The translations under genes were made by a program, and so were the position numbers. From Bellilinea sp. (GTDB lineage: Bacteria > Chloroflexota > Anaerolineae > Anaerolineales > Anaerolineaceae), in assembly GCA_026003615.1 (NCBI GenBank), contig BPHQ01000001.1:992001-1056000 (forward strand): a stretch of 64,000 bases of DNA, written 5' to 3'. The notes under the pieces were generated by a model. The model ran no database searches. It saw only the letters and a program-made list of their open reading frames with translations, and had not been told where the DNA came from. Position 1 is the first letter of the stretch. Every line of letters begins with the position of its first letter. Shown piece by piece: positions 20,869-29,421 of this stretch.

Positions 20869-22131
20869 TTACGCTCGCACATGGCCATCTCCGTAAATCA
20901 CCCACTTATAGGAAGTTAGTTCCCTCAACCCCATCGGGCCCCGTGCATGAATTTTTTGAGTTGAAACCGCCACTTCTGCACCCAGTCCTAATTGTCCACC
21001 ATCAGTAAATCGAGTACTGGCGTTCACATAAACCGCAGCAGAATCAACTCTTTGGATAAATGTTTGTATATTTTGAGGAGTAGTAGAGAGTATACCATCA
21101 GAATGAGCGGTCGAATGTTCTTCAATGTGGCGGATTGCCTCATCAAGGCTATCAACAATTTTTACACCCAGCACCAAAGATAACCATTCCGTATCAAAAT
21201 CCCCATCTTCGGCTGGTTGATATTCTCGCGAAGGCTGGAAATGAAAATGCTCAAAGACCGATTTGTCTAACCGAAAAGTCACCCCAGCTGCACTCAAACG
21301 TTCGAATACCACCGGTAAAAGCGTTGTGGCAATATTGCGATGGACAAGTAAGGTATCTAAGGCGTTGCACACTGTCGGTCTTTGAACCTTCGCATTGAAG
21401 ATAATTTCTACAGATTTTTCGACCTCAGCACTTTCATCAACGAATAAATGACAGATTCCAATTCCACCAACAATCACAGGTATTTGACTGTTTTCCTTGC
21501 AAAATTGATGTAATTTTGCTCCACCTCGCGGAATAATTAAATCCACATAGGAGTGCATTTTCAACAAACCCAGAACATATTGGCGTTCTGGACTATCAAT
21601 AAACTGTACGGCTTGAGTTGGTAAACCCTCTTTGGTTAAAGCCATCTGGATAAGCTCAACCAGCAGACGGTTGCTCTCAATTGTTTCGCTCCCTCCCCTC
21701 AGAATAACCGCATTCCCCGACTTGAGCGCAAGACAAGAAACATCAATGGTCACATTGGGTCGTGATTCATAAATTACTCCCAAAACACCAATCGGCACTC
21801 GTTGCTTGTGAACTTTCAGTCCGTTAGGCAAAACTTGTTCCGCAAAAACCTCAGTGAGCGGATCGGGTAGCTCTATGACTTTTTGAATATCGAAAACCAT
21901 TCCTTCCAAACGAGAAGGCGTGATCAATAAACGGTCTATCATTGCCTCTGATAGATTTTGCCGACGAGCGTTCTCCACATCTTTTTGATTGGCTTCTATT
22001 ATCCTGGCCTGATACTCACCCAACAACTGAGCTATGCTTTGTAAGACCCGGTTTCTTCGGTCTGTCGAGGTTACCGAGAGCACTTTTGCACTCTCTCTGG
22101 CATGAATTCCAATTTTGGTCAAGTCAATCAT
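20869..22131 (-). CDS. proA: Gamma-glutamyl phosphate reductase
   Basis: This is the second step of proline synthesis: NADPH-dependent reduction of gamma-glutamyl phosphate to glutamate semialdehyde. The 420-residue protein has the aldehyde dehydrogenase-type fold with PIGVLGVIYESRPNVT, SGNAVILRGGSE and the catalytic cysteine in QRPTVCNALDTLLV. VYVNASTRFTDGGQLGLGAEVAVSTQ supplies the C-terminal family motif. Its ATG overlaps the end of proB by 8 bases, so the two are coupled. Length is normal and no key residue is missing. Confidence 0.97.
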   Translation of the reverse strand: MIDLTKIGIHARESAKVLSVTSTDRRNRVLQSIAQLLGEYQARIIEANQKDVENARRQNLSEAMIDRLLITPSRLEGMVFDIQKVIELPDPLTEVFAEQVLPNGLKVHKQRVPIGVLGVIYESRPNVTIDVSCLALKSGNAVILRGGSETIESNRLLVELIQMALTKEGLPTQAVQFIDSPERQYVLGLLKMHSYVDLIIPRGGAKLHQFCKENSQIPVIVGGIGICHLFVDESAEVEKSVEIIFNAKVQRPTVCNALDTLLVHRNIATTLLPVVFERLSAAGVTFRLDKSVFEHFHFQPSREYQPAEDGDFDTEWLSLVLGVKIVDSLDEAIRHIEEHSTAHSDGILSTTPQNIQTFIQRVDSAAVYVNASTRFTDGGQLGLGAEVAVSTQKIHARGPMGLRELTSYKWVIYGDGHVRA

Positions 22132-23257
22132 TACAATTCCTCTTGGCAGATTGAATCATCACTAAATTATTCCGGTGGATAACCTCGTCGCCATAGGTGT
22201 ACCCCAAAATGTTTTCAATTTCCGAAGATTGGTGGCCGACCAATTTTTCGAGATCACGGGCTGCATAATTCGTGATGCCCATTGCCACCGGTTTCGCTTG
22301 ACCGCATAAGACCTCAACCGCATCTCCCCGCTCGAAATCTCCTCCCAGGCCGGTAATACCAATTGGCAGTAAGCTTCGTCCATGGGTTAAGGCTTGCTCA
22401 GCACCAGAGTCGATATAAATTTGTCCTTTACCCCTCGCTGCAGTCAAGATGTATCGTTTCCTTGCTTCAATTTTGTTGACTATTGGTGAAAAAAAGGTTC
22501 CAACAGGTTCGTTTTTGGCTATGCGCAATATATTGAATGGCAAATTACCCGAAGCAATTACCACCGCACAACCGGAGCGGCGCGCCAAATCGGCTGCTTG
22601 AAGTTTTGTAATCATGCCGCCCGTTCCCAATCCACTGCTGGTTCCTCCGGCCGCTGCCCACATTTCGGGTGGAATTTCGGCGCTCTCGATTCGATAAAAA
22701 AGTTTCGCCTGAGGATTACGGCGTGGATCTTGTTCGTACACACCGTCCTGATCCGTCAACAAAATCAACAAATCCGCTTCAATCAAACTCGCCACCTGAG
22801 CAGACAGGTTGTCATTATCTCCAAATCGAATTTCCTCGGTTGCAACAGTGTCATTTTCATTGATGATCGGAATGACCGACTGGTTGATTAGTGCCTCGAT
22901 TGTACTGCGAGCATTCAAGTACCGTCGCCGATCGGTTAAGTCCGCTCTGGTGAGCAGAACCTGGGCGACCTTTTCGTTATAAATCTCAAAAAATCGTTCA
23001 TACATTTCCATTAAGCGAGGTTGACCTACGGCAGCCAGCATTTGCTTTGCAGGGATAAATTTTGGCAATTCAGGATAACCCAATGCCTCCCTCCCTGCAA
23101 CAATCGCGCCTGATGACACCAGTAGAACCTGAACGCCACTTTGTTTTAATTGGCTAATTGATTTGACAAGATCCACAACCCGCGGAAGCGAGATATGTCT
23201 TCCTCCTGCAGTGAGCGTCGAGGAACCAACTTTTATCACAATGCGCTGGTAATCCAT
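22124..23257 (-). CDS. proB: Glutamate 5-kinase with PUA domain
   Basis: The first enzyme of proline synthesis makes gamma-glutamyl phosphate. Residues 1-255 form the amino acid kinase domain: RIVIKVGSSTLT, VSSGAIVAGREALG, PIINENDTVATEE, FGDNDNLSAQVA and GTGGMITKLQAADLA. A PUA domain occupies about 275-355 (RGKGQIYIDSGAEQAL, LPIGITGLGGDFERGDAVEV). ProB is usually feedback-inhibited by proline. It heads the tight proB-proA-pxpBCA run; the product is unstable and cyclises to 5-oxoproline, which the pxp genes would recover. Confidence 0.97.
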   Translation of the reverse strand: MDYQRIVIKVGSSTLTAGGRHISLPRVVDLVKSISQLKQSGVQVLLVSSGAIVAGREALGYPELPKFIPAKQMLAAVGQPRLMEMYERFFEIYNEKVAQVLLTRADLTDRRRYLNARSTIEALINQSVIPIINENDTVATEEIRFGDNDNLSAQVASLIEADLLILLTDQDGVYEQDPRRNPQAKLFYRIESAEIPPEMWAAAGGTSSGLGTGGMITKLQAADLARRSGCAVVIASGNLPFNILRIAKNEPVGTFFSPIVNKIEARKRYILTAARGKGQIYIDSGAEQALTHGRSLLPIGITGLGGDFERGDAVEVLCGQAKPVAMGITNYAARDLEKLVGHQSSEIENILGYTYGDEVIHRNNLVMIQSAKRNCND

Positions 23258-23272
23258 TCTGTCGCTTTACCT

Positions 23273-25024
23273 CTACGCGATCAAGTCTAACAGAGCTTTG
23301 GCAGCCAACAGCGGCCCCTCTTGTTCTTTGCCCGGCACTCCTAATTGGGTTCTCAGTACTCCCACAAACACATTTTGCTGAAATAACTGATCGAAGAAGT
23401 GTAGAGCAAGTTCTTCGTGCAGGTCTTGATATTGAGGCGGACCAAAAATATTCGCAAAGTAACTATGAACCAGACCTTTGGTGTTGGTAGTTCCCTTGCT
23501 CATCACTGCTCCAGAGCGAAACACCTCCAATGCATCTTGAGGGTTATCAAATCGGCGAATGATCGGATAATCCTGGTCAACCACCTCGTAATTATTGGCA
23601 TAGAGAAGAATATCAACGGGGTAACCACGCATGACTTCATCATAGGTCGTTATCGGGATAACTACCCGCGCATTCGTTTCATCCGGGTTCATGATAATCG
23701 CCCGATCTATTTGCCCCCAGGCATACCCCGATTGAAGATCATCCAATCTTACAAAAGCCCCTATTTCCGTACCATATCCCCGTACCTTACCATTTGAGTC
23801 AATTTGTAGAGAGCCCATATCATCGGCTACTGGAATCAATTCTTCAACATCATCACCAGCAATTTGTCGTAACGCTTCCAGTGTTTCCGATTTTCCCGCT
23901 CCCGTATCCCCAATAATCAATACATTGGATTCCTTGCCTGAACGCATACGAATATGAAAGTAAGCGCCATGGTATGGCAGCCGGCCTCGTTTCATCACAA
24001 TGATATTATGCAAAGTAAGCACCATTTTCTTGAGATAACCAAAATAGCCAAATTCATCGCCATAAGGGACAGCAGCCACCAGCATGTGATTTTCTTCATC
24101 ATCATAAAAAATCGTTGGGTTCTGGCCCTCCAACAACCCCGGAATGTCTGGAACACCAAATAAATAGATCGCATCAGGCTGCTGGGTAATTTGATCGCTT
24201 TCCGCCAGTTCAAATAAGTTACACAAAGAAAAACCCAACTCGAAAAATCGCATTGAAAAGTAAATCATGATTACAAGGTCTCCAACCTTCGCCGGATAAC
24301 AAACCCATTCCTCCGGATCCAGATGCAGCCCCCGGACTGGATTAAAACTAACCCGCTCGAACACGCCTTTTCTCTTGTTTGATGGTGAGTTGAAAATCAT
24401 CGGCGGGTAAATCATTATTTGACGGATAACTGAAATGTTCTTCAAGGCAGCATAATCGCCGTTCGGATACGGAATCGGTGCTGGTAATGCAATTGCTCCA
24501 ATCTCAACTCCTGCACTCACCTGCCGATAGACACGTGGATGACTTCCCGTAATATTTTCTTGAATATCTCGATAGGTGCTGCGGACCACATGCATCAGTC
24601 GCTCAACAGTTTCGGCAAAAGTTCGATAAGGACGTCGATCCATCTCATCAAGGGTTCGATCACAAATCAGCACCCGATGCAAACTTCGCCAGTAGTTGTA
24701 TAAATTTTCCACAAAATCATATATTAAGTCGCGTTCGGTTAAGAATTTTTTTGCAGGTTCATAAACCTTTACAACCAAATCGGCGGGCAATTTGACCAAA
24801 AAGCGAAAAGTGTCTATCATTTCGCCAATTGTCTTTTCGCTGACCTGTCGTTTCGGGAATAAATTCAAATATCGGGACTCCCGCCTTTGTAAATTGCGCA
24901 CAAAATCCCATAGTACATCCCGGAATAACGGGCTGGTGAGCAATTCCTCCGAGTTTTCACAAATTTTCCCCCGTAGTCGTAAAACCACTTTACCATCATA
25001 CATTTGATAGGATAATGCTTCCAT
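23273..25024 (-). CDS. Uncharacterised P-loop protein with PEP carboxykinase / HPr kinase-like domain
   Basis: I do not recognise a named family for this 583-residue protein. Residues 372-379 form a Walker A loop (GDTGAGKS), followed about 25 residues later by ADDMGSLQ, the place of the metal-binding acidic pair in PEPCK and HPr kinases. Downstream, NARVVIPITTYDEV, DILLYANNYEVV and MSKGTTNTKGLVHSYFANIFGPP run in the same order as the ATP-PEPCK motifs N-T-R-x-x-Y-P, the hydrophobic strand, and the S-G-x-T-x-K/F-G segment. The first 350 residues are unique, acidic and aromatic, with no signal peptide. The gene lies 15 bases before proB and 37 after citrate synthase, so a metabolic kinase or regulator is reasonable but unproven. 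GAGGAAA precedes ATG 25024. Confidence 0.75.
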   Translation of the reverse strand: MEALSYQMYDGKVVLRLRGKICENSEELLTSPLFRDVLWDFVRNLQRRESRYLNLFPKRQVSEKTIGEMIDTFRFLVKLPADLVVKVYEPAKKFLTERDLIYDFVENLYNYWRSLHRVLICDRTLDEMDRRPYRTFAETVERLMHVVRSTYRDIQENITGSHPRVYRQVSAGVEIGAIALPAPIPYPNGDYAALKNISVIRQIMIYPPMIFNSPSNKRKGVFERVSFNPVRGLHLDPEEWVCYPAKVGDLVIMIYFSMRFFELGFSLCNLFELAESDQITQQPDAIYLFGVPDIPGLLEGQNPTIFYDDEENHMLVAAVPYGDEFGYFGYLKKMVLTLHNIIVMKRGRLPYHGAYFHIRMRSGKESNVLIIGDTGAGKSETLEALRQIAGDDVEELIPVADDMGSLQIDSNGKVRGYGTEIGAFVRLDDLQSGYAWGQIDRAIIMNPDETNARVVIPITTYDEVMRGYPVDILLYANNYEVVDQDYPIIRRFDNPQDALEVFRSGAVMSKGTTNTKGLVHSYFANIFGPPQYQDLHEELALHFFDQLFQQNVFVGVLRTQLGVPGKEQEGPLLAAKALLDLIA

Positions 25025-25061
25025 TTTTCACTTTCCTCGCCTGAGAGTGTATTTTAAATAT

Positions 25062-26390
25062 TCAGCATTGAGGTTGAATTATCCCCACGCGTTCTTCCAG
25101 CATTTGGGTGGTCAATGATTTTGGACGCTCAATTGGTTTGCCTAATGCCCGCGCCCAAATTGCATGAGCGGTTAATCCAAGAATTCGGCTTACTCCAAAT
25201 AAAACGGTATAAAAATCAATTTCCCTTACCCCGTAATAATACTGCAGGCAACCGTTGATCGCATCCACGTTAGGTCTTGGGTTTTTAATTTTTCCGTTTT
25301 CACCCAAAATCGAGGGGGCCAGACGGTAAACCTGTTTTACCAGTTGAAATAAGGGATCGTGCGGTAAAAACTGTTCCGCAAATTCCTTTTGAGCAGTAAA
25401 TCGCGGATCGGTTACTCTTAAGACAGCGTGTCCATAACCGGGTATTACATAACCTGATGATAACTGTGTTCGGATGTACCCTTCTAATTCTTCGTCGGTG
25501 GGTAACCTTCCAAAAGCCTCATAAACATTCAAAAGCCAACGAATACATTCCTGATTGGCAAGCCCATGCAACGGGCCGGCCAAGCCATTCATTCCCGCCG
25601 CAGAAGACAGGTAAATGTCAGAGAGCGCCGAACTAACCAGATGGGATGTGTGAGCGCTTACATTGGCACCTTCATGATCAGAATGAATCACAAGATACAA
25701 TCGCATCAATTCCTGATACTGCCAATCAGACCCCTTGCCAATCATTTGAGCAAAGCTGGCGCTCCAATCGAGATCGGGATCAGGAGGTTCAATCCTGCCA
25801 TCCTTATATTTCCAGCAATAAATAAAAGCAGCGATGCGGGGAATTTTGGCTGTAAGATTCAAACTATCTTCTAAAAAATATTCCCAAAATTGGGATTTAT
25901 GCACACCTTCCAGGTAAGCCCGGGCAAAAAGAGATTGTGGCTGTAAAGCCATTATTGCTTGACTGAAAAGAGTCATTGGGTGAGTTTCATGAGGCATTGA
26001 ACGGATTACATTCCAAACATAATCAGGCACCTCCGCCCGGCTCTTCCAGATTTTCTCAACTTCTTCGGCCTCTTCCTGGTTGGGCAATTCTCCGGTAAGC
26101 AGCAAGTGATACAATCCCCCAGCCAGCGGCATCTTTGAATTTTTTGCTTTGGGGAGTAAAGATAAAATTTGGGCGATTGTATAACCCCTTAATCGAATCC
26201 CTTCGTTGGGATCAACGTACGAAATATCACTGATACTGATTTGTACACCCCGAATACCACTCAAGATCTGATCAATGGTTACTTCCCCAACCACAAAATC
26301 GTTGTATTCTCTCTTTAACCGCTGAATTCGCTCCATCCATTGCGGAATTTGGTCTTTAATCTTCTCCCTGATGATCATTTTTGAATCCAT
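25062..26390 (-). CDS. gltA: Citrate synthase, mitochondrial (type I) like
   Basis: The enzyme condenses oxaloacetate and acetyl-CoA. HSDHEGANVSAHTSHLVSSA, MNGLAGPLHGLANQE (first catalytic His), GYGHAVLRVTDPRF (second His) and RPNVDAINGCLQYYYG (catalytic Asp) are present. This wording and the ending FGVSRILGLTAHAIWARALG resemble the eukaryotic mitochondrial enzyme more than E. coli GltA; the mitochondrial D-A-H-S-G appears here as DAING. Three starts are possible: TTG 26405 (overlapping the ABC ATPase stop), ATG 26390 and ATG 26378. None has an ideal ribosome site and 26390 is a compromise. Coupling to the amino-acid transporter suggests a link between amino-acid uptake and the TCA entry. Confidence 0.93.
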   Translation of the reverse strand: MDSKMIIREKIKDQIPQWMERIQRLKREYNDFVVGEVTIDQILSGIRGVQISISDISYVDPNEGIRLRGYTIAQILSLLPKAKNSKMPLAGGLYHLLLTGELPNQEEAEEVEKIWKSRAEVPDYVWNVIRSMPHETHPMTLFSQAIMALQPQSLFARAYLEGVHKSQFWEYFLEDSLNLTAKIPRIAAFIYCWKYKDGRIEPPDPDLDWSASFAQMIGKGSDWQYQELMRLYLVIHSDHEGANVSAHTSHLVSSALSDIYLSSAAGMNGLAGPLHGLANQECIRWLLNVYEAFGRLPTDEELEGYIRTQLSSGYVIPGYGHAVLRVTDPRFTAQKEFAEQFLPHDPLFQLVKQVYRLAPSILGENGKIKNPRPNVDAINGCLQYYYGVREIDFYTVLFGVSRILGLTAHAIWARALGKPIERPKSLTTQMLEERVGIIQPQC

Positions 26391-26401
26391 CCTGCAAAGT
26401 T

Positions 26402-27148
26402 TCAATGACTCAAGATTTGTGAAAGAAATGCCCGACTGCGTTCATGCGCCGGTTGGTTAAAAAATACCTCTGGAATTGCCCGTTCGACAATTTTGCCACG
26501 GTCCATGAAAATTACCTCATCCGCAGCAGCGCGGGCAAAACCCATTTCATGCGTAACGACAACCATTGTAATACCCTCATTCGCCAGCGCCAGCATCACA
26601 TCAAGAACCTCTTTAATCATTTCCGGATCAAGAGCACTGGTAGGTTCGTCGAATAGCATTATTTTTGGATCTTGAGCAAGCGCTCGAGCAATTGCTACAC
26701 GCTGCTGCTGCCCACCCGAAAGTTGAGCGGGATACGAACGGGCTTTATCCGCAATTCCAACCCGTTCTAAGTGGTGCATTGCAATTGCTTCTGCCTGTGA
26801 TTTCGATAATTTACGGACAATCCGCTGTGCCAGCGTGACATTCTCAAGAACGGTCAAATGAGGATAAAGATTGAAATGTTGAAACACCATACCAATTTGT
26901 GATCGAATGGCATTCAGCTGTCTTTGACTTCCGGTGATTTTCTGCTGCTCAATCCAGATTTCCCCTTCGGTAGGAACTTCAAGATGATTGATACATCTCA
27001 ACAAGGTAGATTTGCCTGACCCGCTCGGGCCGATGATGACAATCACCTGTCCCTTACGAACAGTCAGATTGACACCATCCACTGCAACCAGACGTCCAAA
27101 TTTTTTTCTAAGGTTGATCACCCGAATCATTTCATGCGTTGCGCTCAT
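26402..27148 (-). CDS. glnQ: Polar amino-acid ABC transporter ATP-binding protein
   Basis: The 248-residue ATPase has Walker [10 protein letters not shown], the Q-loop [18 protein letters not shown], signature [15 protein letters not shown], Walker [15 protein letters not shown] and switch histidine in [10 protein letters not shown]. These details mark the GlnQ/HisP subfamily. AGGAGG lies 10 bases before ATG 27148, and the start overlaps the permease gene by 17 bases. It powers uptake with the permease and binding lipoprotein encoded just upstream. The substrate is a polar amino acid, perhaps glutamine, glutamate or an analogue; sequence alone does not decide. Confidence 0.95.
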   Translation of the reverse strand: MSATHEMIRVINLRKKFGRLVAVDGVNLTVRKGQVIVIIGPSGSGKSTLLRCINHLEVPTEGEIWIEQQKITGSQRQLNAIRSQIGMVFQHFNLYPHLTVLENVTLAQRIVRKLSKSQAEAIAMHHLERVGIADKARSYPAQLSGGQQQRVAIARALAQDPKIMLFDEPTSALDPEMIKEVLDVMLALANEGITMVVVTHEMGFARAAADEVIFMDRGKIVERAIPEVFFNQPAHERSRAFLSQILSH

Positions 27149-28019
27149 CTTGTCTCACCCTCCTCTCAAGCCATTTGACGAAGGCAGACAACACAACCGT
27201 CATCATTAAATAAAGCGCCGCCAGTGTGACATAGGCTTCTTGATATTGAAAAGACCTGCCCGCGTATAATTTAGCAATTTGTGTAATATCCCTCACTGCT
27301 AAAACCGAGACCAAAGAAGAATCTTTCAACATTGAAACGAAATCGTTCCCAAGAGCCGGCAGAACATTCCGAATCGCTTGCGGTAGAATGATGAAACGCA
27401 TCGCCTGCCAGTAAGACATTCCCTGTGCACGAGCTGCTTCCATTTGCCCACGCCCAATGGATTGAATTCCAGCCCGGAAAATTTCCGCTTGAAATGCTCC
27501 GTATGTGACGGAAAGGGCGATAATCGCACGAGTGGTCATGGGCACTGCACTATTTTCCAGTCGTAACAGCGGTTGGGCAATAAACAATAAGCCTAATTGG
27601 GAAAACCATTCACCAATCCGGTTCAAAAGGCCGACCCCAGCGGGCACACCCACAAAGGCAATGAAAAAAATCAACACCAGCATGGGTATGCCTCGAATTA
27701 ATTCCACATATAAAGTTCCCACGTTTTGAATGATTACATTATTGGAAATACGCCCAAGACCAGTTAACAGACCTAAAATCAATGCAAAACCATAGGCAAT
27801 CAGTGTTGTCTGAATCGTCACACCAACACCAGCACGAATGAAGCTAAATGCCTCTTGATAACTGGCACGAGTCAGAACAAGATGTGCTGTTAGAACAAAA
27901 AATCCCACTAATCCAACGATCCACCAGGGAAAATTGCGGATTTTTTCCCTTAATTCTGTCCCCGTCAGTGGAGGAGAGGCAATCTGTCCTTTTGCTTCAA
28001 TAGTCTCTTTCACCGCCAT
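27132..28019 (-). CDS. Polar amino-acid ABC transporter permease (HisM/GlnP family)
   Basis: The 295-residue membrane protein has five to six hydrophobic helices and the family segments [36 protein letters not shown] and the EAA loop [23 protein letters not shown] cytoplasmic N-terminal tail of about 30 residues is longer than in E. coli GlnP. GAGAGGAATAAGGT precedes ATG 28019. It probably forms a homodimer, as no second permease gene is present. It sits between the binding protein and ATPase genes in the normal order. Confidence 0.94.
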   Translation of the reverse strand: MAVKETIEAKGQIASPPLTGTELREKIRNFPWWIVGLVGFFVLTAHLVLTRASYQEAFSFIRAGVGVTIQTTLIAYGFALILGLLTGLGRISNNVIIQNVGTLYVELIRGIPMLVLIFFIAFVGVPAGVGLLNRIGEWFSQLGLLFIAQPLLRLENSAVPMTTRAIIALSVTYGAFQAEIFRAGIQSIGRGQMEAARAQGMSYWQAMRFIILPQAIRNVLPALGNDFVSMLKDSSLVSVLAVRDITQIAKLYAGRSFQYQEAYVTLAALYLMMTVVLSAFVKWLERRVRQDERNA

Positions 28020-28084
28020 ACCTTATTCCTCTCTTTGGCGTTGGTTGTAATGGTAAATTACAACCAACGCCTGACTTATCGAAA

Positions 28085-28966
28085 TTACTTAATATCTTCT
28101 TCGGTTAAGTTAAAAGAGGGGCCAAAATACTTCTCGTTCAATGCTGCCAAAGTACCGTCTGCCTTCATTGATTCAAGAGCTTTATTGACCGGATCAACCA
28201 ACGGACTTCCTTTCGGAAAAACAAATCCAAGTTCATCACTGGAAATTGAAGGACCAATCAATTCCAATTTATCCGCGTTTTGACCCGAATATCCCATTCC
28301 GACAATCTCATCAATAATCACTGCATCCACATCTCCGGCAATCAATGCTTGAATAGCGAAGGGAAATTGTTCGAACGCTTTGATTCTTCCTTCGGGCAGG
28401 AATTTAACAGCAGTTTCATAATTGGTAGTACTGACTTGGGTTCCCATAATCAAGGCATCGTTCTGAGCGAATTCTTCGATGCTGGCAAACCGGGTTTCAC
28501 CTTTCCGAACCAACAACCGCTGTTGAATCTGAATATAACCAATTGAGAAATCCACGATTTTCTGACGTTCAGGTGTATTGGTTATGCCATCCGCCGCCAC
28601 ATCAAATTGACCATCCGAGACGGCTTGAATCATTCCATCCCATGCTGTTTCAACAAAGACGGGGACACAATGCAGGCGAGTGCAAATCTCTCTCCAGGCA
28701 TCGTAATCCCAACCTCCCGGTTCACCGGTTTCGATCGAGATATAGTTAAATGGGAGATAAGCGTTCTCAACTGCAATGGTCACTCTGCGACACTCCAAAT
28801 CAACGATGGCAGTCTCCGCTGTTCCTAAACACCCCTCTGGCTGGGAAGGTAAATTCGTTGTGGGGGTTGCAATTTCATTGGACGGGTTGGTTGCCGCAGG
28901 GCTTGCACAAGCACTCAACACCAACACAAGAGCAAATAAAATAACCTCACGTTTTGTAATTCTCAT
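28085..28966 (-). CDS. Amino-acid ABC transporter substrate-binding lipoprotein
   Basis: The N-terminus is a lipoprotein signal ending in the lipobox LSAC (Cys20), then a Ser/Thr/Pro-rich tether. The mature domain follows the type 3 solute-binding fold: [49 protein letters not shown] and [11 protein letters not shown]. The TPERxxxVDFS motif is typical of polar amino-acid receptors. Two cysteines early in the mature domain (near residues 42 and 59) could form a disulfide. AAAGGAGG precedes the ATG. The gene heads the transporter operon and has its own promoter candidate. Confidence 0.95.
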   Translation of the reverse strand: MRITKREVILFALVLVLSACASPAATNPSNEIATPTTNLPSQPEGCLGTAETAIVDLECRRVTIAVENAYLPFNYISIETGEPGGWDYDAWREICTRLHCVPVFVETAWDGMIQAVSDGQFDVAADGITNTPERQKIVDFSIGYIQIQQRLLVRKGETRFASIEEFAQNDALIMGTQVSTTNYETAVKFLPEGRIKAFEQFPFAIQALIAGDVDAVIIDEIVGMGYSGQNADKLELIGPSISSDELGFVFPKGSPLVDPVNKALESMKADGTLAALNEKYFGPSFNLTEEDIK

Positions 28967-28993
28967 GTCTGCCTCCTTTGATTTTGATACTTT

Positions 28994-29022
28994 ATATTAT
29001 GATATTATTCATCCGATTACAA
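28994..29022 (-). promoter_or_regulatory. Predicted promoter of the amino-acid transporter operon
   Basis: On the minus strand TTGTAA (29022-29017) and TAATAT (28999-28994) are 17 bases apart, about 28 bases before the binding-protein ATG. It lies downstream of the hairpin terminator, so the transporter could be expressed independently of the small RNA. Confidence 0.5.
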
Positions 29023-29064
29023 TAATTATTTTTCAACCTGAATACCTCCAAAAAATGGTTATAC

Positions 29065-29092
29065 AAAAACCCTCCCGCTTGGGAGGGTTTTT
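29065..29092 (-). terminator. Strong intrinsic terminator of the small RNA
   Basis: The inverted repeat AAAAACCCTCCC / GGGAGGGTTTTT forms a perfect 12-bp stem with a 4-base loop and a T-run on both strands. On the minus strand it ends the transcript that starts near 29,198. It is symmetrical and could also stop plus-strand transcription. Confidence 0.85.
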
Positions 29093-29198
29093 GATCTCAA
29101 ATAAATGGTTTTAACCAAAAATGCTAAGCGCCAAAAACCGCTCCCTCGGGGTAGGTTCGGTTCTTTGGGGTACGCTTAGCAACAGACTGGAAAAACAT
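29065..29198 (-). ncRNA. Predicted small RNA or transcription attenuator, about 134 nt
   Basis: A near-consensus promoter (29,205-29,233) and a perfect terminator (29,065-29,092) bound about 134 bases without an open reading frame. The body folds into a long hairpin: GCTAAGCG at the 5' side pairs with CGCTTAGC at the 3' side (29,180-29,173 with 29,130-29,123), continued by CCAAA/TTTGG and AACCG/CGGTT with small bulges. The apical GAGGGAG (29,147-29,141) is complementary over five bases to the 5' arm of the terminator, so an anti-terminator is possible. I do not recognise it as 6S, SRP, tmRNA or a known riboswitch. It is either a free sRNA or a leader for the downstream transporter operon. Confidence 0.65.
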
Positions 29199-29204
29199 AG
29201 CATT

Positions 29205-29233
29205 TTTATAGCACCATTGAGAGGATATGTCAA
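29205..29233 (-). promoter_or_regulatory. Near-consensus sigma-70 promoter of the small RNA
   Basis: TTGACA (29233-29228) and TATAAA (29210-29205) are separated by exactly 17 bases on the minus strand. It is among the strongest promoter-like sequences in the window and has no protein gene directly behind it. Confidence 0.75.
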
Positions 29234-29306
29234 GAACAATTTTTGGGGATTTTTTTCACCAATATGTTGGAATATTTTATATCTTTCGTGCTATTCTAAA
29301 TTTTCC

Positions 29307-29335
29307 TTGACGGTTCTTCGACATACGACTAAAAT
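29307..29335 (+). promoter_or_regulatory. Predicted sigma-70 promoter of the L25 gene
   Basis: TTGACG (29307-29312) and TAAAAT (29330-29335) have a 17-base spacer. The start would be near 29,342, giving an 80-base leader before the ATG at 29422. Confidence 0.7.
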
Positions 29336-29421
29336 AACCCTTCGGCTGCTCAGCCAAAATTCTAAATTTTAGAGCGAGGGTAACCTGTTAAGGTGAGAGG
29401 CGCTCAAGGACGGAATGAAAA

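Larger units (their letters stand above)
28967..29421. other. 455-base divergent regulatory region with a small RNA
   Basis: No protein gene fits here. From left to right it holds the transporter operon promoter (28,994-29,022), a perfect hairpin terminator (29,065-29,092), a long structured hairpin (29,123-29,180), a strong minus-strand promoter (29,205-29,233), and the plus-strand promoter of the L25 gene (29,307-29,335). Confidence 0.75.
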
